A stretch of 64,000 nucleotides of DNA from Streptomyces europaeiscabiei (GTDB lineage: Bacteria > Actinomycetota > Actinomycetes > Streptomycetales > Streptomycetaceae), in the NCBI RefSeq assembly GCF_036346855.1, contig NZ_CP107841.1, forward strand, positions 3,724,001 through 3,788,000, in the 5' to 3' direction. The stretch's first letter is position 1. Each line of letters starts with the position of its first letter. Position numbers and translations under genes: made by a program. Positions 44,405-52,843 of this stretch are shown here, one piece after another. Below the pieces are notes generated by a model. The model did no database searches, had not been told where the DNA came from, and saw nothing but the letters and a program-made list of their open reading frames with translations.

Positions 44405-45061
44405 TCAGGTCTCGTCCCCCAGGCTCCCCGCCAGGTGAACGGCCGCGTCGACTTGCTCGTCCAACGGCGTCCATTTTCCCGGCCAGCCCCTGTACCTCAC
44501 ACACAACTCCCGGCCAACCGACTTCACCGACTCCACGCTCTCCGGCAGGTCCAGCCGGCGTATGTCCCGGGCGCGCAACCGTGTCGACGGCCGCTCCTCG
44601 GACAGGCGGACCAAGACCGCAGTCAACCACGCGGTCCCTGCCTCGCCCGCATCCTCGGTCGAGCAGACGATGCCCACCTCGACGCCGTCCCGGCGGCCCA
44701 CGGCGAACAGTTCGCCGCGGAAGAGCGGGCTCGCCAGCAGTTCCCGGCGCTCCTCATGGGTGGGTTCGGCGCTGTTGGTGGTGAACGCGGCCAAGTCGGC
44801 TCCGCAACTCCACCCGTTACGGTCCGCCCAGGCCGTCAAGATCCGGCGGCTGTTCTCCCGCCGCTGTGCTGCGCGCTGTACTTCGCCGTGAGAGATGACG
44901 GTGACCCAAACGCCGGCCACGGCCAAGACAGCGGCGAGGAAAAGCAACATCTGCCACGGCCAGTCCCCGAAAACCCAGAAGGCAAGGAGGACCGCCGACC
45001 CGGCCGCTGCCGTGAAGGCACCCTGTATCAGGGATTCCCGCTGATCGTCCATAGGGGACAC
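44405..45061 (-). CDS. Membrane protein of unknown function
   Basis: A 218-residue protein with two adjacent membrane helices near the N-terminus (about 17-31 and 36-57) and a cytoplasmic domain of about 160 residues (RRILTAWADRNGWSC, ELFAVGRRDGVEVGIVCS, ELCVRYRGWPGKW). I do not recognise the family. The start may be GTG 45061 or ATG 45052; neither has a good ribosome site. Confidence 0.65.
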   Translation of the reverse strand: MSPMDDQRESLIQGAFTAAAGSAVLLAFWVFGDWPWQMLLFLAAVLAVAGVWVTVISHGEVQRAAQRRENSRRILTAWADRNGWSCGADLAAFTTNSAEPTHEERRELLASPLFRGELFAVGRRDGVEVGIVCSTEDAGEAGTAWLTAVLVRLSEERPSTRLRARDIRRLDLPESVESVKSVGRELCVRYRGWPGKWTPLDEQVDAAVHLAGSLGDET

Positions 45062-45293
45062 GACACTCAGTAGACCACTGGGGATCGTGCATGGCTACGG
45101 TCTGTGCAGAGTCCGTAACCATGCTCTATGAGTCCTGCGGCGTCCGGCGGCCATAGTGGCGCACCCGTGGACGAGGAGGACTTCCGATGCGCAGCGTGAC
45201 CTATCGCGGCTCACGGGATCCCCTGGACCGAGTCGTTCCACGAGCCTCGGTCACGATTGGATTTCAGCCACTGCCGACCCCTTGCTCCGAGCC

Positions 45294-45340
45294 GTGTAAT
45301 CGATTCCAATCCTCCTCGTGTAATCGATTCCACGAGGAGG
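45294..45340 (+). promoter_or_regulatory. Twin LacI operators and RBS-sequestering hairpin
   Basis: GTGTAATCGATTCCA occurs at 45294-45308 and 45318-45332; each is close to the palindrome TGGAATCGATTCCA, a LacI/RbsR-style site. The second copy fills the loop and inner stem of a perfect 10-bp hairpin, CCTCCTCGTG (45311-45320) with CACGAGGAGG (45331-45340), whose 3' arm is the GAGGAGG ribosome site of the regulator starting at 45351. Confidence 0.85.
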
Positions 45341-45350
45341 TGGGGCGGCG

Positions 45351-46415
45351 ATGGCGAGTATCAAGGACGTCGCGGCCGAGGCGGGGGTGTCCGTCGCCAC
45401 GGTGTCGCGGGTTCTGAACGACCATCCGTCGGTCAGTGACGACGCGCGTGCGCGGGTGATGGCCGCCGTGGCCGCGCTGGGCTACCGCCCCAACGCCGTC
45501 GCCCGCTCCCTGCGCACCGATCAGACCCACACCCTCGGGCTTGTCATCAGCGATGTCATGAACCCCTACTTCACGGAGCTGGCACGGTCCGTGGAGGAGG
45601 AGGCGCGGGCGCTCGGGTACAGCGTGATCATCGGGAACGCCGACGAACGGCCCGAGCTGCAGGACCATCACGTACGGAACCTGCTCGACCGGCGGATCGA
45701 CGGGCTGCTCGTGTCGCCGACGGACGGTGGTTCGCCCCTGATGCTGGACGCCGTGCGGGCGGGGACTCCGATGGTGTTCGTGGACCGGTGGATCCCGGGT
45801 GTGGACGTGCCGATCGTCAGGTCCGACGGGCGAAGCGCCGTACGGGATCTGGTCGCGCACCTGTACGGGCTCGGGCATCGGCGGCTCGCGATCATCGCCG
45901 GTCCGGCGGCCACCACGACCGGGCGGGAGCGTGTCGAGGCGTTCCGGGAGGCCCTCGCCGAGCACGGGCTGCCGCTGCCGGACACCTACATCGGGCAGGG
46001 CGACTTCCAGGCCGAGAGCGGGCGGCGGGTGACCGAGGGGTTCCTCGACCTGGCCGAGCCGCCGGAGGTCGTGTTCGCGGCCGACAACCTGATGGCGCTC
46101 GGGGCGCTGGACGCCGTCCGCGCACGTGGGATGCGGGTTCCGGAGGATGTCGGGCTGGCCGCGTTCGACGACATCCCGTGGTTCGTGCACACCGATCCGC
46201 CGATCACGGCGGTCGCCCAGCCGACGGGCGAGCTGGGGCGGGCCGCCGTACGGGCCCTGGTCGACCGCATCGAGGGGCGGCCCCCGCGGTCCGTCACCCT
46301 CCCCGCCCACCTCGTCGTACGCCTCTCGTGCGGCGAGTCCACCGCCGGTGCCCCCACCGATTCCCCCGCCGGATTCCCCGCCGAGTCCCCCGTAACGAAC
46401 AGGAGCGCGTCGTGA
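45351..46415 (+). CDS. rbsR: LacI-family repressor of the ribose operon
   Basis: A 354-residue LacI regulator. The HTH and hinge read IKDVAAEAGVSVATVSRVLN and YRPNAVARSLRT; the rest is a periplasmic-binding-protein-like sugar domain (LGLVISDVMNPYFTELARSV). The last 30 residues are low-complexity. It heads an operon of ribose transport and kinase genes and overlaps the ATPase start (GTGA). Two operators upstream imply autorepression; ribose or its phosphate is the likely inducer. Confidence 0.9.
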   Translation: MASIKDVAAEAGVSVATVSRVLNDHPSVSDDARARVMAAVAALGYRPNAVARSLRTDQTHTLGLVISDVMNPYFTELARSVEEEARALGYSVIIGNADERPELQDHHVRNLLDRRIDGLLVSPTDGGSPLMLDAVRAGTPMVFVDRWIPGVDVPIVRSDGRSAVRDLVAHLYGLGHRRLAIIAGPAATTTGRERVEAFREALAEHGLPLPDTYIGQGDFQAESGRRVTEGFLDLAEPPEVVFAADNLMALGALDAVRARGMRVPEDVGLAAFDDIPWFVHTDPPITAVAQPTGELGRAAVRALVDRIEGRPPRSVTLPAHLVVRLSCGESTAGAPTDSPAGFPAESPVTNRSAS

Positions 46416-47947
46416 GCGACCCGGACGAGTTGCTGCGTATCGAAGGCATACGGAAAACCTTCCCCGGAGTGGTCGCGCTGGACGGCGTCGACTTCGATCT
46501 GCGCCGGGGCGAGGTGCACGTCCTGCTCGGTGAGAACGGCGCGGGCAAGAGCACGCTCATCAAGATGCTCTCCGGCGCCTACACACCCGACGCGGGGCGG
46601 ATCCTCGCCGGTGGCGATGAGGTGCGCATCCATGGTGCGCAGGACTCCGAGCGGCTCGGGATCGCCACCATCTACCAGGAGTTCAACCTCGTACCGGATC
46701 TGACGGTCGCCGAGAACATCTTCCTGGGGCGCCAGCCGCGCCGCTTCGGGCTGATCGACCGGAAGCGGATGGAGGCCGAGGCCGCCGAACTGCTGGACCG
46801 GGTCGGCGTGAACGTGTCGCCACGCGCGCGTGTGCGTGAACTCGGGATCGCCCGGCTGCAGATGGTCGAGATCGCGAAGGCGCTGAGTCTCGACACCCGC
46901 GTGCTGATCATGGATGAGCCGACCGCCGTGCTGACGACCGAGGAGGTCGAGAAGCTCTTCGCAATCGTGCGTCGGCTGCGTGCGGACGGGGTGGGTGTCG
47001 TCTTCATCACCCATCACCTGGAGGAGATCGCCGCTCTGGGGGACCGGGTGACCGTCATCCGGGACGGGAAGAGCGTCGGGCAGGTGCCCGCCTCCACACC
47101 CGAGGACGAGCTCGTACGGCTCATGGTCGGGCGGTCGATCGAGCAGCAGTATCCGCGGCAGCAGGGCGAGGCCGGCGCCGGCGAGGCGTTGCTCGTCGTC
47201 GAGGGGCTCACCCGGGACGGCGTCTTCCATGACGTGAGCTTCGAGGTGCGGGCCGGTGAGGTCGTCGGTGTCGCGGGGCTCGTGGGGGCCGGGCGTACGG
47301 AGGTCGTGCGGGCCGTGTTCGGCGCCGACCGGTACGACAAGGGGGGCGTGAAGGTCGGGGGTTCCGCTGTTCCCAAGGACGACGTCAACGCCGCCATGGC
47401 CGCCGGGATCGGGCTCGTGCCCGAGGACCGCAAGGGCCAGGGGCTGCTGCTGGACGCCTCCGTCGAGGAGAACCTCGGGCTGGTGACCCTGCGGGGCGCC
47501 ACCAGGGGCGGGTTCGTCGACCTGAAGGGGCAGCGGGAGAACGCTGCCCGCGTCGCCGAGCGGCTCGGGGTGCGGATGGCGGGGCTGCACCAGCACGTCC
47601 GCACCCTGTCCGGCGGCAATCAGCAGAAGGTCGTCATCGGCAAGTGGCTGCTGGCGGACACCAGGGTGCTGATCCTCGACGAGCCGACACGTGGCATCGA
47701 CGTCGGTGCGAAGGTCGAGATCTACGAGCTGATCAACGAGCTGACGGCCGGCGGCGCCGCCGTACTGATGATCTCCAGTGACCTGCCCGAGGTGCTCGGC
47801 ATGAGCGACCGGGTGCTGGTCATGGCCCAGGGGCGGATCGCGGGAGAACTCGCCGCCGCCGAGGCCACCCAGGACGCCGTGATGGCTCTCGCCGTCTCCA
47901 ACCCCACCAACCCCCTCAGTGAGAAGGAGGCCCCCCGTGGCCGCTGA
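46412..47947 (+). CDS. rbsA: Ribose ABC importer ATPase (two NBDs)
   Basis: A 511-residue tandem ATPase starting at GTG 46412 (AGGAG upstream). First NBD: GENGAGKSTLIKMLSG (about 40-55) and VLIMDEPTA. Second NBD has the degenerate Walker A GLVGAGRTEVVRAVFG (about 291) and LSGGNQQKVVIGKWL, LILDEPTRGID. This is the CUT2 layout. It overlaps the next gene by 11 bp. Confidence 0.94.
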   Translation: MSDPDELLRIEGIRKTFPGVVALDGVDFDLRRGEVHVLLGENGAGKSTLIKMLSGAYTPDAGRILAGGDEVRIHGAQDSERLGIATIYQEFNLVPDLTVAENIFLGRQPRRFGLIDRKRMEAEAAELLDRVGVNVSPRARVRELGIARLQMVEIAKALSLDTRVLIMDEPTAVLTTEEVEKLFAIVRRLRADGVGVVFITHHLEEIAALGDRVTVIRDGKSVGQVPASTPEDELVRLMVGRSIEQQYPRQQGEAGAGEALLVVEGLTRDGVFHDVSFEVRAGEVVGVAGLVGAGRTEVVRAVFGADRYDKGGVKVGGSAVPKDDVNAAMAAGIGLVPEDRKGQGLLLDASVEENLGLVTLRGATRGGFVDLKGQRENAARVAERLGVRMAGLHQHVRTLSGGNQQKVVIGKWLLADTRVLILDEPTRGIDVGAKVEIYELINELTAGGAAVLMISSDLPEVLGMSDRVLVMAQGRIAGELAAAEATQDAVMALAVSNPTNPLSEKEAPRGR

Positions 47948-49889
47948 CACGCTCAAGAGCTCGACGGGCGCGAGTGGCGCCTCGGGGCTTCGTCGGCTTC
48001 TGCTCGACAACGGCGCGCTGACCGCGCTCATCGTCCTCGTCGTCGCGATGTCGGTGCTCTCCGGCGACTTCCTGACGACCGACAACCTGCTCAACATCGG
48101 TGTCCAGGCCGCCGTCACCGCGATCCTCGCGTTCGGTGTGACCTTCGTGATCGTCTCGGCGGGCATCGACCTGTCGGTCGGTTCGGTGGCGGCCCTGTCG
48201 GCCACCGTCCTCGCCTGGAGCGCCACCTCGGAGGGCGTACCGGTCTGGATAGCCGTGATCCTCGCGATCGTCACCGGTGTCGCGTGCGGTCTCGTCAACG
48301 GCTTCCTCATCTCGTACGGGAAGCTGCCGCCGTTCATCGCGACGCTCGCCATGCTGTCGGTGGGGCGCGGCCTGTCGCTGGTGATCTCGCAGGGCAGCCC
48401 GATCGCGTTCCCGGAGTCGGTGTCGCACCTCGGTGACAACCTGGGCGGCTGGCTGCCGGTGCCGGTTCTGGTGATGGTCGTGCTGGGTGTCGTGACCGCC
48501 GTGATCCTCGGGCGTACGTACATCGGGCGTGCCATGTACGCGATCGGCGGCAACGAGGAAGCGGCCCGGCTGTCGGGGCTGCGGGTGAAGCGGCAGAAGC
48601 TCGTCATCTACGCCCTGTCCGGACTCTTCGCCGCCGCCGCGGGCATCGTGCTCGCCTCCCGGCTCTCCTCCGCGCAGCCGCAGGCCGCGCAGGGCTACGA
48701 ACTGGACGCGATCGCGGCGGTCGTCATCGGCGGCGCCTCGCTGGCCGGCGGTACGGGCAAGGCGTCGGGGACGCTGATCGGCGCGCTGATCCTGGCGGTG
48801 CTGCGGAACGGGCTGAACCTGCTGTCGGTGTCCGCGTTCTGGCAGCAGGTCGTCATCGGTGTGGTGATCGCGCTGGCGGTGCTCCTCGACACCGTGCGCC
48901 GGAAGGCGGGGGCGACCCCGGTGGCGGCGGGTGCCGGTGGCTCCGGGGACCGGCGGAAGCAGGCGGTGACGTACGTGCTGGCGGCGGTGGTCGCGGTGGC
49001 CGTCGTGGGTGCGACCTCCTTCCTGCACAGCGGGTCGTCGGCGGCGAAGAGCGAGAAGATCGGGCTGTCGCTGTCGACGCTCAACAACCCGTTCTTCGTG
49101 CAGATCCGGGCCGGCGCGCAGGACGAGGCCAAGAAGCTGGGCGTGGACCTGTCCGTCACCGACGCGCAGAACGACGCCTCACAGCAGGCCAACCAGCTGC
49201 AGAACTTCACCAGCGAGGGCCTCGGCACGATCATCGTCAACCCGGTGGACTCCGACGCGGTGACCCCGGCGGCGAAGGCCGTGAACAAGGCGGACATCCC
49301 GCTGGTGGCCGTCGACCGCGCGGTGAACGGCGCGAACACGACCGCGCTCGTCGCCTCCGACAACGTCAGCGGCGGCGAGCTGGCCGCCAGGTCGCTCGCC
49401 GAGAAGCTGGGCGGCAAGGGCGAGATCGTCATCCTCCAGGGCCAGGCGGGCACTTCCGCCAGCCGGGAGCGCGGCGCCGGCTTCGCCGAGGGTCTGAAGG
49501 CCTACCCGGGCATCAAGGTCCTCGCCAAGCAGCCCGCCGACTGGGACCGCACCAAGGGCCTCGACGTGATGACGAACCTCCTCCAGTCCAACTCCGGCGT
49601 CGACGGCGTCTTCGCGGAGAACGACGAGATGGCGCTCGGCGCGATCAAGGCGCTCGGCGCCAAGGCCGGCAAGTCCGTCCAGGTCATCGGCTTCGACGGC
49701 ACGGCCGACGGTCTGAAGGCCGTCGAGTCGGGCACGCTGTACGCGTCGGTCGCGCAGCAGCCCGCGGAACTCGGCAGGATCGCGGTGCGCAACGCGGTGA
49801 AGGCCGCCGAGGGCGAGAAGGTCGCGAAGTCGGTGATGGTGCCGGTGAAGGTGGTCACGTCGGAGAACGTGGCCGAGTTCAGCGGCTGA
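47937..49889 (+). CDS. Ribose permease fused to its substrate-binding protein (RbsC-RbsB)
   Basis: A 650-residue fusion; GTG 47937 has AAGGAGG upstream. Residues about 1-325 are a CUT2 permease with 8-10 helices (AILAFGVTFVIVSAGIDLSV, AIGGNEEAARLSGLRVKR, AAVVIGGASLAGGTGKASG). One extra helix (TYVLAAVVAVAVVGATSFL, about 345-363) leads to a binding protein (KIGLSLSTLNNPFFVQIRAG to VKVVTSENVAEFSG). No separate signal or lipobox is present: the permease helix replaces it, so each transporter carries its own receptor. Confidence 0.93.
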   Translation: MAADTLKSSTGASGASGLRRLLLDNGALTALIVLVVAMSVLSGDFLTTDNLLNIGVQAAVTAILAFGVTFVIVSAGIDLSVGSVAALSATVLAWSATSEGVPVWIAVILAIVTGVACGLVNGFLISYGKLPPFIATLAMLSVGRGLSLVISQGSPIAFPESVSHLGDNLGGWLPVPVLVMVVLGVVTAVILGRTYIGRAMYAIGGNEEAARLSGLRVKRQKLVIYALSGLFAAAAGIVLASRLSSAQPQAAQGYELDAIAAVVIGGASLAGGTGKASGTLIGALILAVLRNGLNLLSVSAFWQQVVIGVVIALAVLLDTVRRKAGATPVAAGAGGSGDRRKQAVTYVLAAVVAVAVVGATSFLHSGSSAAKSEKIGLSLSTLNNPFFVQIRAGAQDEAKKLGVDLSVTDAQNDASQQANQLQNFTSEGLGTIIVNPVDSDAVTPAAKAVNKADIPLVAVDRAVNGANTTALVASDNVSGGELAARSLAEKLGGKGEIVILQGQAGTSASRERGAGFAEGLKAYPGIKVLAKQPADWDRTKGLDVMTNLLQSNSGVDGVFAENDEMALGAIKALGAKAGKSVQVIGFDGTADGLKAVESGTLYASVAQQPAELGRIAVRNAVKAAEGEKVAKSVMVPVKVVTSENVAEFSG

Positions 49890-49926
49890 GACGATGCGCT
49901 GGCCGGACGGGAGCGTCAAGACCCGT

Positions 49927-50105
49927 CCGGCCGCTTCGGCTCTGCCGGCCGCTTCGGCTCTGCCGGGTGTTTCGGTTCTGCCAGGTGCTTCGGTCTTTCC
50001 GGGTGTTTCGGTTCTGCCGAGTGCTTCGGTCTTTCCGGGTGTTTCGGTTCTGCCGAGTGCTTCGGTCTTTCCGGTGCTTCGGCTCTGCCGAGTGTTTCGA
50101 TCGTT
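49927..50105. repeat. Ten 18-bp tandem units before the ribokinase gene
   Basis: Units alternate between CCGGGTGTTTCGGTTCTG and CCGAGTGCTTCGGTCTTT types; the ninth (50071-50087) is 17 bp. The first nine could encode hexapeptides in frame with the ribokinase, but no ribosome site precedes them and the ribokinase has its own RBS at 50151-50158. Probably untranslated. Confidence 0.88.
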
Positions 50106-50166
50106 CCGCCCGGCAACGCGACCGGCCGTCGGGCGGCCCCAATCCACCTGCACAGGGAGATGGATC

Positions 50167-51066
50167 ATGTACGACTACGACCTCCTGGTCGTGGGATCGG
50201 CCAACGCCGACCTGGTGATCGGTGTCGAGCGACGGCCGGGGGCCGGTGAGACCGTGCTCGGCTCCGACCTGGCCGTGCATCCGGGCGGCAAGGGTGCCAA
50301 CCAGGCGGTGGCGGCGGCCCGGCTCGGGGCGCGTACGGCGTTGCTGGCGCGGGTCGGTGACGACGGCAACGGGCGGCTGCTCCTCGACTCGCAGCGCGCG
50401 GCCGGGGTCGACACGGCGGGGGTGCTGGTCGGCGGGGCGCCCACCGGGGTCGCGCTGATCACGGTGGACCCGTCGGGCGACAACAGCATCGTCGTGTCGC
50501 CGGGCGCCAACGGAAAGCTGACTCCCGAGGACGTGCGGGCGGCGGACACGCTGCTGCGGGCCTCGCGGGTGGTGTCGGCGCAGTTGGAGATCCCGCTGGA
50601 GACGGTGGTGGAGGTGGTGCGACGGCTTCCGCAGGGGACGCGTTTCGTGCTGAACCCGTCGCCGCCGCGGGAGTTGCCCGCCGAGGTGCTGGCCGCCTGT
50701 GATCCGCTGATCGTCAACGAACACGAGGCGCAGGTCATCGTCGGGGGTGAGCTGGCGGGTTCGCCGGAGGACTGGGCGCGGGCTCTGCTGGCGCTGGGGC
50801 CGCGTTCGGTGGTCGTCACGCTGGGCGCGGAGGGCGCGCTGGTCGCTGACGCCGAGGGCAGCGCGCGGGTGCCCGCCGTGCGGGTGGACGCCGTGGACAC
50901 CACGGGGGCCGGGGACGCGTTCACCGCGGCGCTGGCGTGGAAGCTGGGGGCGGGTGCGGAGCCGTCCGTGGCCGCCGCGTACGCGGCCCGGGTGGGGGCC
51001 GCCGCCGTCACGAAGGCCGGGGCGCAGGTGTCGTTCCCGACCGCCGAGGAGGTCGCCGCGCTGTGA
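50167..51066 (+). CDS. rbsK: Ribokinase
   Basis: A 299-residue PfkB-family kinase; ATG 50167 has AGGGAGA upstream. VVGSANADLVIGVERRPGAG, GGKGANQAVAAARLG and TTGAGDAFTAALAW (catalytic Asp in GAGD) are ribokinase signatures. It phosphorylates ribose at O5. Stop overlaps rbsD as GTGA. Confidence 0.95.
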   Translation: MYDYDLLVVGSANADLVIGVERRPGAGETVLGSDLAVHPGGKGANQAVAAARLGARTALLARVGDDGNGRLLLDSQRAAGVDTAGVLVGGAPTGVALITVDPSGDNSIVVSPGANGKLTPEDVRAADTLLRASRVVSAQLEIPLETVVEVVRRLPQGTRFVLNPSPPRELPAEVLAACDPLIVNEHEAQVIVGGELAGSPEDWARALLALGPRSVVVTLGAEGALVADAEGSARVPAVRVDAVDTTGAGDAFTAALAWKLGAGAEPSVAAAYAARVGAAAVTKAGAQVSFPTAEEVAAL

Positions 51067-51452
51067 AGCGGGCCGGGATACTCAACCGTCATCTGGCGGG
51101 CGCACTCGCGGAGTTGGGGCACGGGCACGGCGTGCTGGTGTGCGATGCGGGGATGCCGGTGCCGGACGGGCCGCGCGTGGTCGACCTCGCGTTCCGGGCC
51201 GGGGTGCCGTCCTTCGCGGAGGTGCTGGACGGGCTGCTCGACGAGCTCGTGGTCGAGGGCGCGACCGCCGCGCGCGAGGTCCGGGACGCGAACCCGGAGG
51301 CGACCGCACTGCTGGAGGACCGCTTCCCCGACCTGGAACTGGTCTCCCACGAGAAGCTGAAGGAGTTGTCGGCGGGCGCGCGACTGATCGTACGGACCGG
51401 GGAGGCGCGGCCGTACGCGAACGTGCTTTTGCGGTGCGGGGTGTTCTTCTAG
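51063..51452 (+). CDS. rbsD: D-ribose pyranase
   Basis: A 129-residue protein starting at GTG 51063. ILNRHLAGALAELGHGHGV contains the active-site His, and ILNRHL to the end RPYANVLLRCGVFF match RbsD. It converts beta-pyranose to furanose-linked forms before the kinase. It is the last operon gene; its 3' end is reiterated downstream. Confidence 0.94.
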   Translation: MKRAGILNRHLAGALAELGHGHGVLVCDAGMPVPDGPRVVDLAFRAGVPSFAEVLDGLLDELVVEGATAAREVRDANPEATALLEDRFPDLELVSHEKLKELSAGARLIVRTGEARPYANVLLRCGVFF

Positions 51453-51546
51453 CGTTGCCGTGCGGGGTGTCTTCCGGCGTTGCCGTGCGGGGTGTTCTTC
51501 CAGCGTTGCCGTGCGGGGTGTCTTCCGGCGGAGGGTGTTCTTCCGG
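51428..51546. repeat. 25-26 bp repeats copied from the end of rbsD
   Basis: The last 25 bp of rbsD (51428-51452) are followed by three more units beginning CGTTGCCGTGCGGGGTGT (51453, 51478, 51504) and a partial one (51529-51546). Unit length alternates 25 and 26. Confidence 0.85.
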
Positions 51547-51581
51547 TCGGTCTTCGCCGTCCGGAGGCGCCCGGAACGTTT

Positions 51582-51614
51582 CGAGGGGCCCGGTCCAGTG
51601 GACCGGGCCCCTCG
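51582..51614 (+). terminator. Terminator of the ribose operon
   Basis: CGAGGGGCCCGGTCC (51582-51596) pairs perfectly with GGACCGGGCCCCTCG (51600-51614) around AGT, followed by GCTTTTCCCC. Confidence 0.92.
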
Positions 51615-52023
51615 GCTTTTCCCCTCCCGTATCAGAACCCCCGCGATCCCCCCAGATCCCCCTCCGGGAAGCCCTGATGCCACCTACGACCCGCGGAGTG
51701 CGGGAAGGGTTGCACGGTGTCTTGAGAATTTTTTGGTATGCCAAGACCGGGCTGGGGTTGATCAGTGGCGATCGGTCGAGGTGTCGACTTCGGCCGGAGT
51801 GCGTTGTCAGCGCCGACTGGCAGGGTTCGACCTGGGCGCGATCGGCCGAGTGGTCGGGAGGGAATGCGGAACGGGTGATTGCCGGGAGTGCGACGCAACA
51901 CAAGGACGTTCGAATTATGTCCCGATGATGTCACCGCACAGGCAAGTGCGTTGCGGGTGCAACGCGTTGTGGGAGAGCATGTTCGGGACGTAGGTGAACC
52001 GGACACACGGGGGTGGGCACGAC
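51615..52023. other. Upstream region of the type VII secretion locus
   Basis: About 400 bp without a supportable gene. An AT-rich patch (GAATTTTTTGG, 51727-51737) and a perfect hairpin GCGTTGC-GGGT-GCAACGC (51948-51965) stand out; the latter is 58 bp before the first esx-like start and may be an operator. Confidence 0.45.
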
Positions 52024-52356
52024 GTGAAGTTCGACATGGGGTCGACGACCCTGGCGGAACTCGGGAAGAGCACGGTCGGTTCCAGCGACGACCTCGGGAC
52101 GCTGATCCAGCTGCTGATCAGCGCGGCCGAACCGCTGGAGGGCAAGTTCAACGGCGCCGGCAAGTTGGCGTTCGACTCGTTCAAGAGCCGCGCGGACGAG
52201 ATCACCGCCGATCTGAACGGCTCGCTCGCCGCGATCCTGGGCGGCCAGTCGGGCATGGACAACGCGTTCGGCACGGGTGACGTGGAGTCCCAGGACAACG
52301 CCAACCAGAACATGGGCCTGGCCAACTTCGACGCGGCCCGCTTCGGCGCCCGATAA
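52024..52356 (+). CDS. WXG100/Esx-like protein 1 (FxG variant)
   Basis: A 110-residue acidic, helical protein starting at GTG 52024 (an in-frame GTG at 51994 is possible). A helix-turn-helix hairpin is suggested by LGTLIQLLISAAEPLEGKFN then GAGKLAFDSFKSRADEITAD; the turn has F-N-G instead of W-x-G. The C-terminus is polar (Asn/Asp/Gln-rich). Next to a second small helical gene and eccD/eccC it is probably a secreted ESX substrate or partner. No clear YxxxD/E signal is seen. Confidence 0.7.
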   Translation: MKFDMGSTTLAELGKSTVGSSDDLGTLIQLLISAAEPLEGKFNGAGKLAFDSFKSRADEITADLNGSLAAILGGQSGMDNAFGTGDVESQDNANQNMGLANFDAARFGAR

Positions 52357-52388
52357 GCCATCGAGAGCATCAGCAGGGGGACATCCAC

Positions 52389-52700
52389 ATGGCTCAGAAC
52401 CAGGACCGCCGTTCGTACGACACCGGGGCCTCGGGCGAGGTGCAGACCGCGCTCGGCACGATCGTGGGGCAGTTGGAGCGGGTGCTCGGCGACCGTGACG
52501 CCGCCGTCAAGGCCGCGATGACCGAGTTCCAGGCCGACGGTGTCTCGGACGACTACCACGGCAAGGAAGAGCGCTGGAAGAAGGCCGCGACCGAGGTTCG
52601 CGAGATCATCCGTCTGGTGCGCACCACGCTCGAACAGAACGACGGCACCGCCCAGTCCACGCTGGCCAAGGCCCGCGCGGCGGTCGACCAGATCGGCTGA
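52389..52700 (+). CDS. WXG100/Esx-like protein 2 (YxG variant)
   Basis: A 103-residue helical protein; ATG 52389 follows AGGGGGA. VQTALGTIVGQLERVLGDRD forms the first helix, the turn is D-Y-H-G, and KEERWKKAATEVREIIRLVR begins the second. This is the WXG100 fold with Tyr in place of Trp. It likely pairs with the upstream protein as a heterodimer, the usual ESX arrangement. Confidence 0.72.
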   Translation: MAQNQDRRSYDTGASGEVQTALGTIVGQLERVLGDRDAAVKAAMTEFQADGVSDDYHGKEERWKKAATEVREIIRLVRTTLEQNDGTAQSTLAKARAAVDQIG

Positions 52701-52766
52701 CGGAGCGGATCGAGCGACAGCGTGCCGATCCGCCGCCGGAGCGTATCGGCCGGCAGCGCAGATCAT

Positions 52767-52825
52767 CTGACAGAGCAGATCTGCTGACAGAGCAGATCTG
52801 CTGACAGATCGGCTGACAGAGAAGT
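52767..52825. repeat. CTGACAGA(GCAGAT) short repeats
   Basis: CTGACAGAGCAGAT occurs twice in tandem, then CTGACAGATCGG and CTGACAGAGAAG. The copies form AGCAGATCTGCT palindromes. They fill the gap before the next gene. Confidence 0.75.
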
Positions 52826-52843
52826 GATCGGGGTCCCGTAGCC

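Noticed and set aside
45187..45417. Small plus-strand frame (MRSVTYRGSRDPLD...) after a strong GAGGAGGAC site
   Set aside because: Only the first six residues recall a dihydrofolate-reductase-like start; the rest shows no domain and runs through the operators and hairpin of the LacI gene. Possibly a remnant, but not supportable.
49927..50105. CRISPR array
   Set aside because: The units are contiguous 18-mers without spacers, and no cas gene is present. The arrays at 54871 and 55213 are coding repeats.
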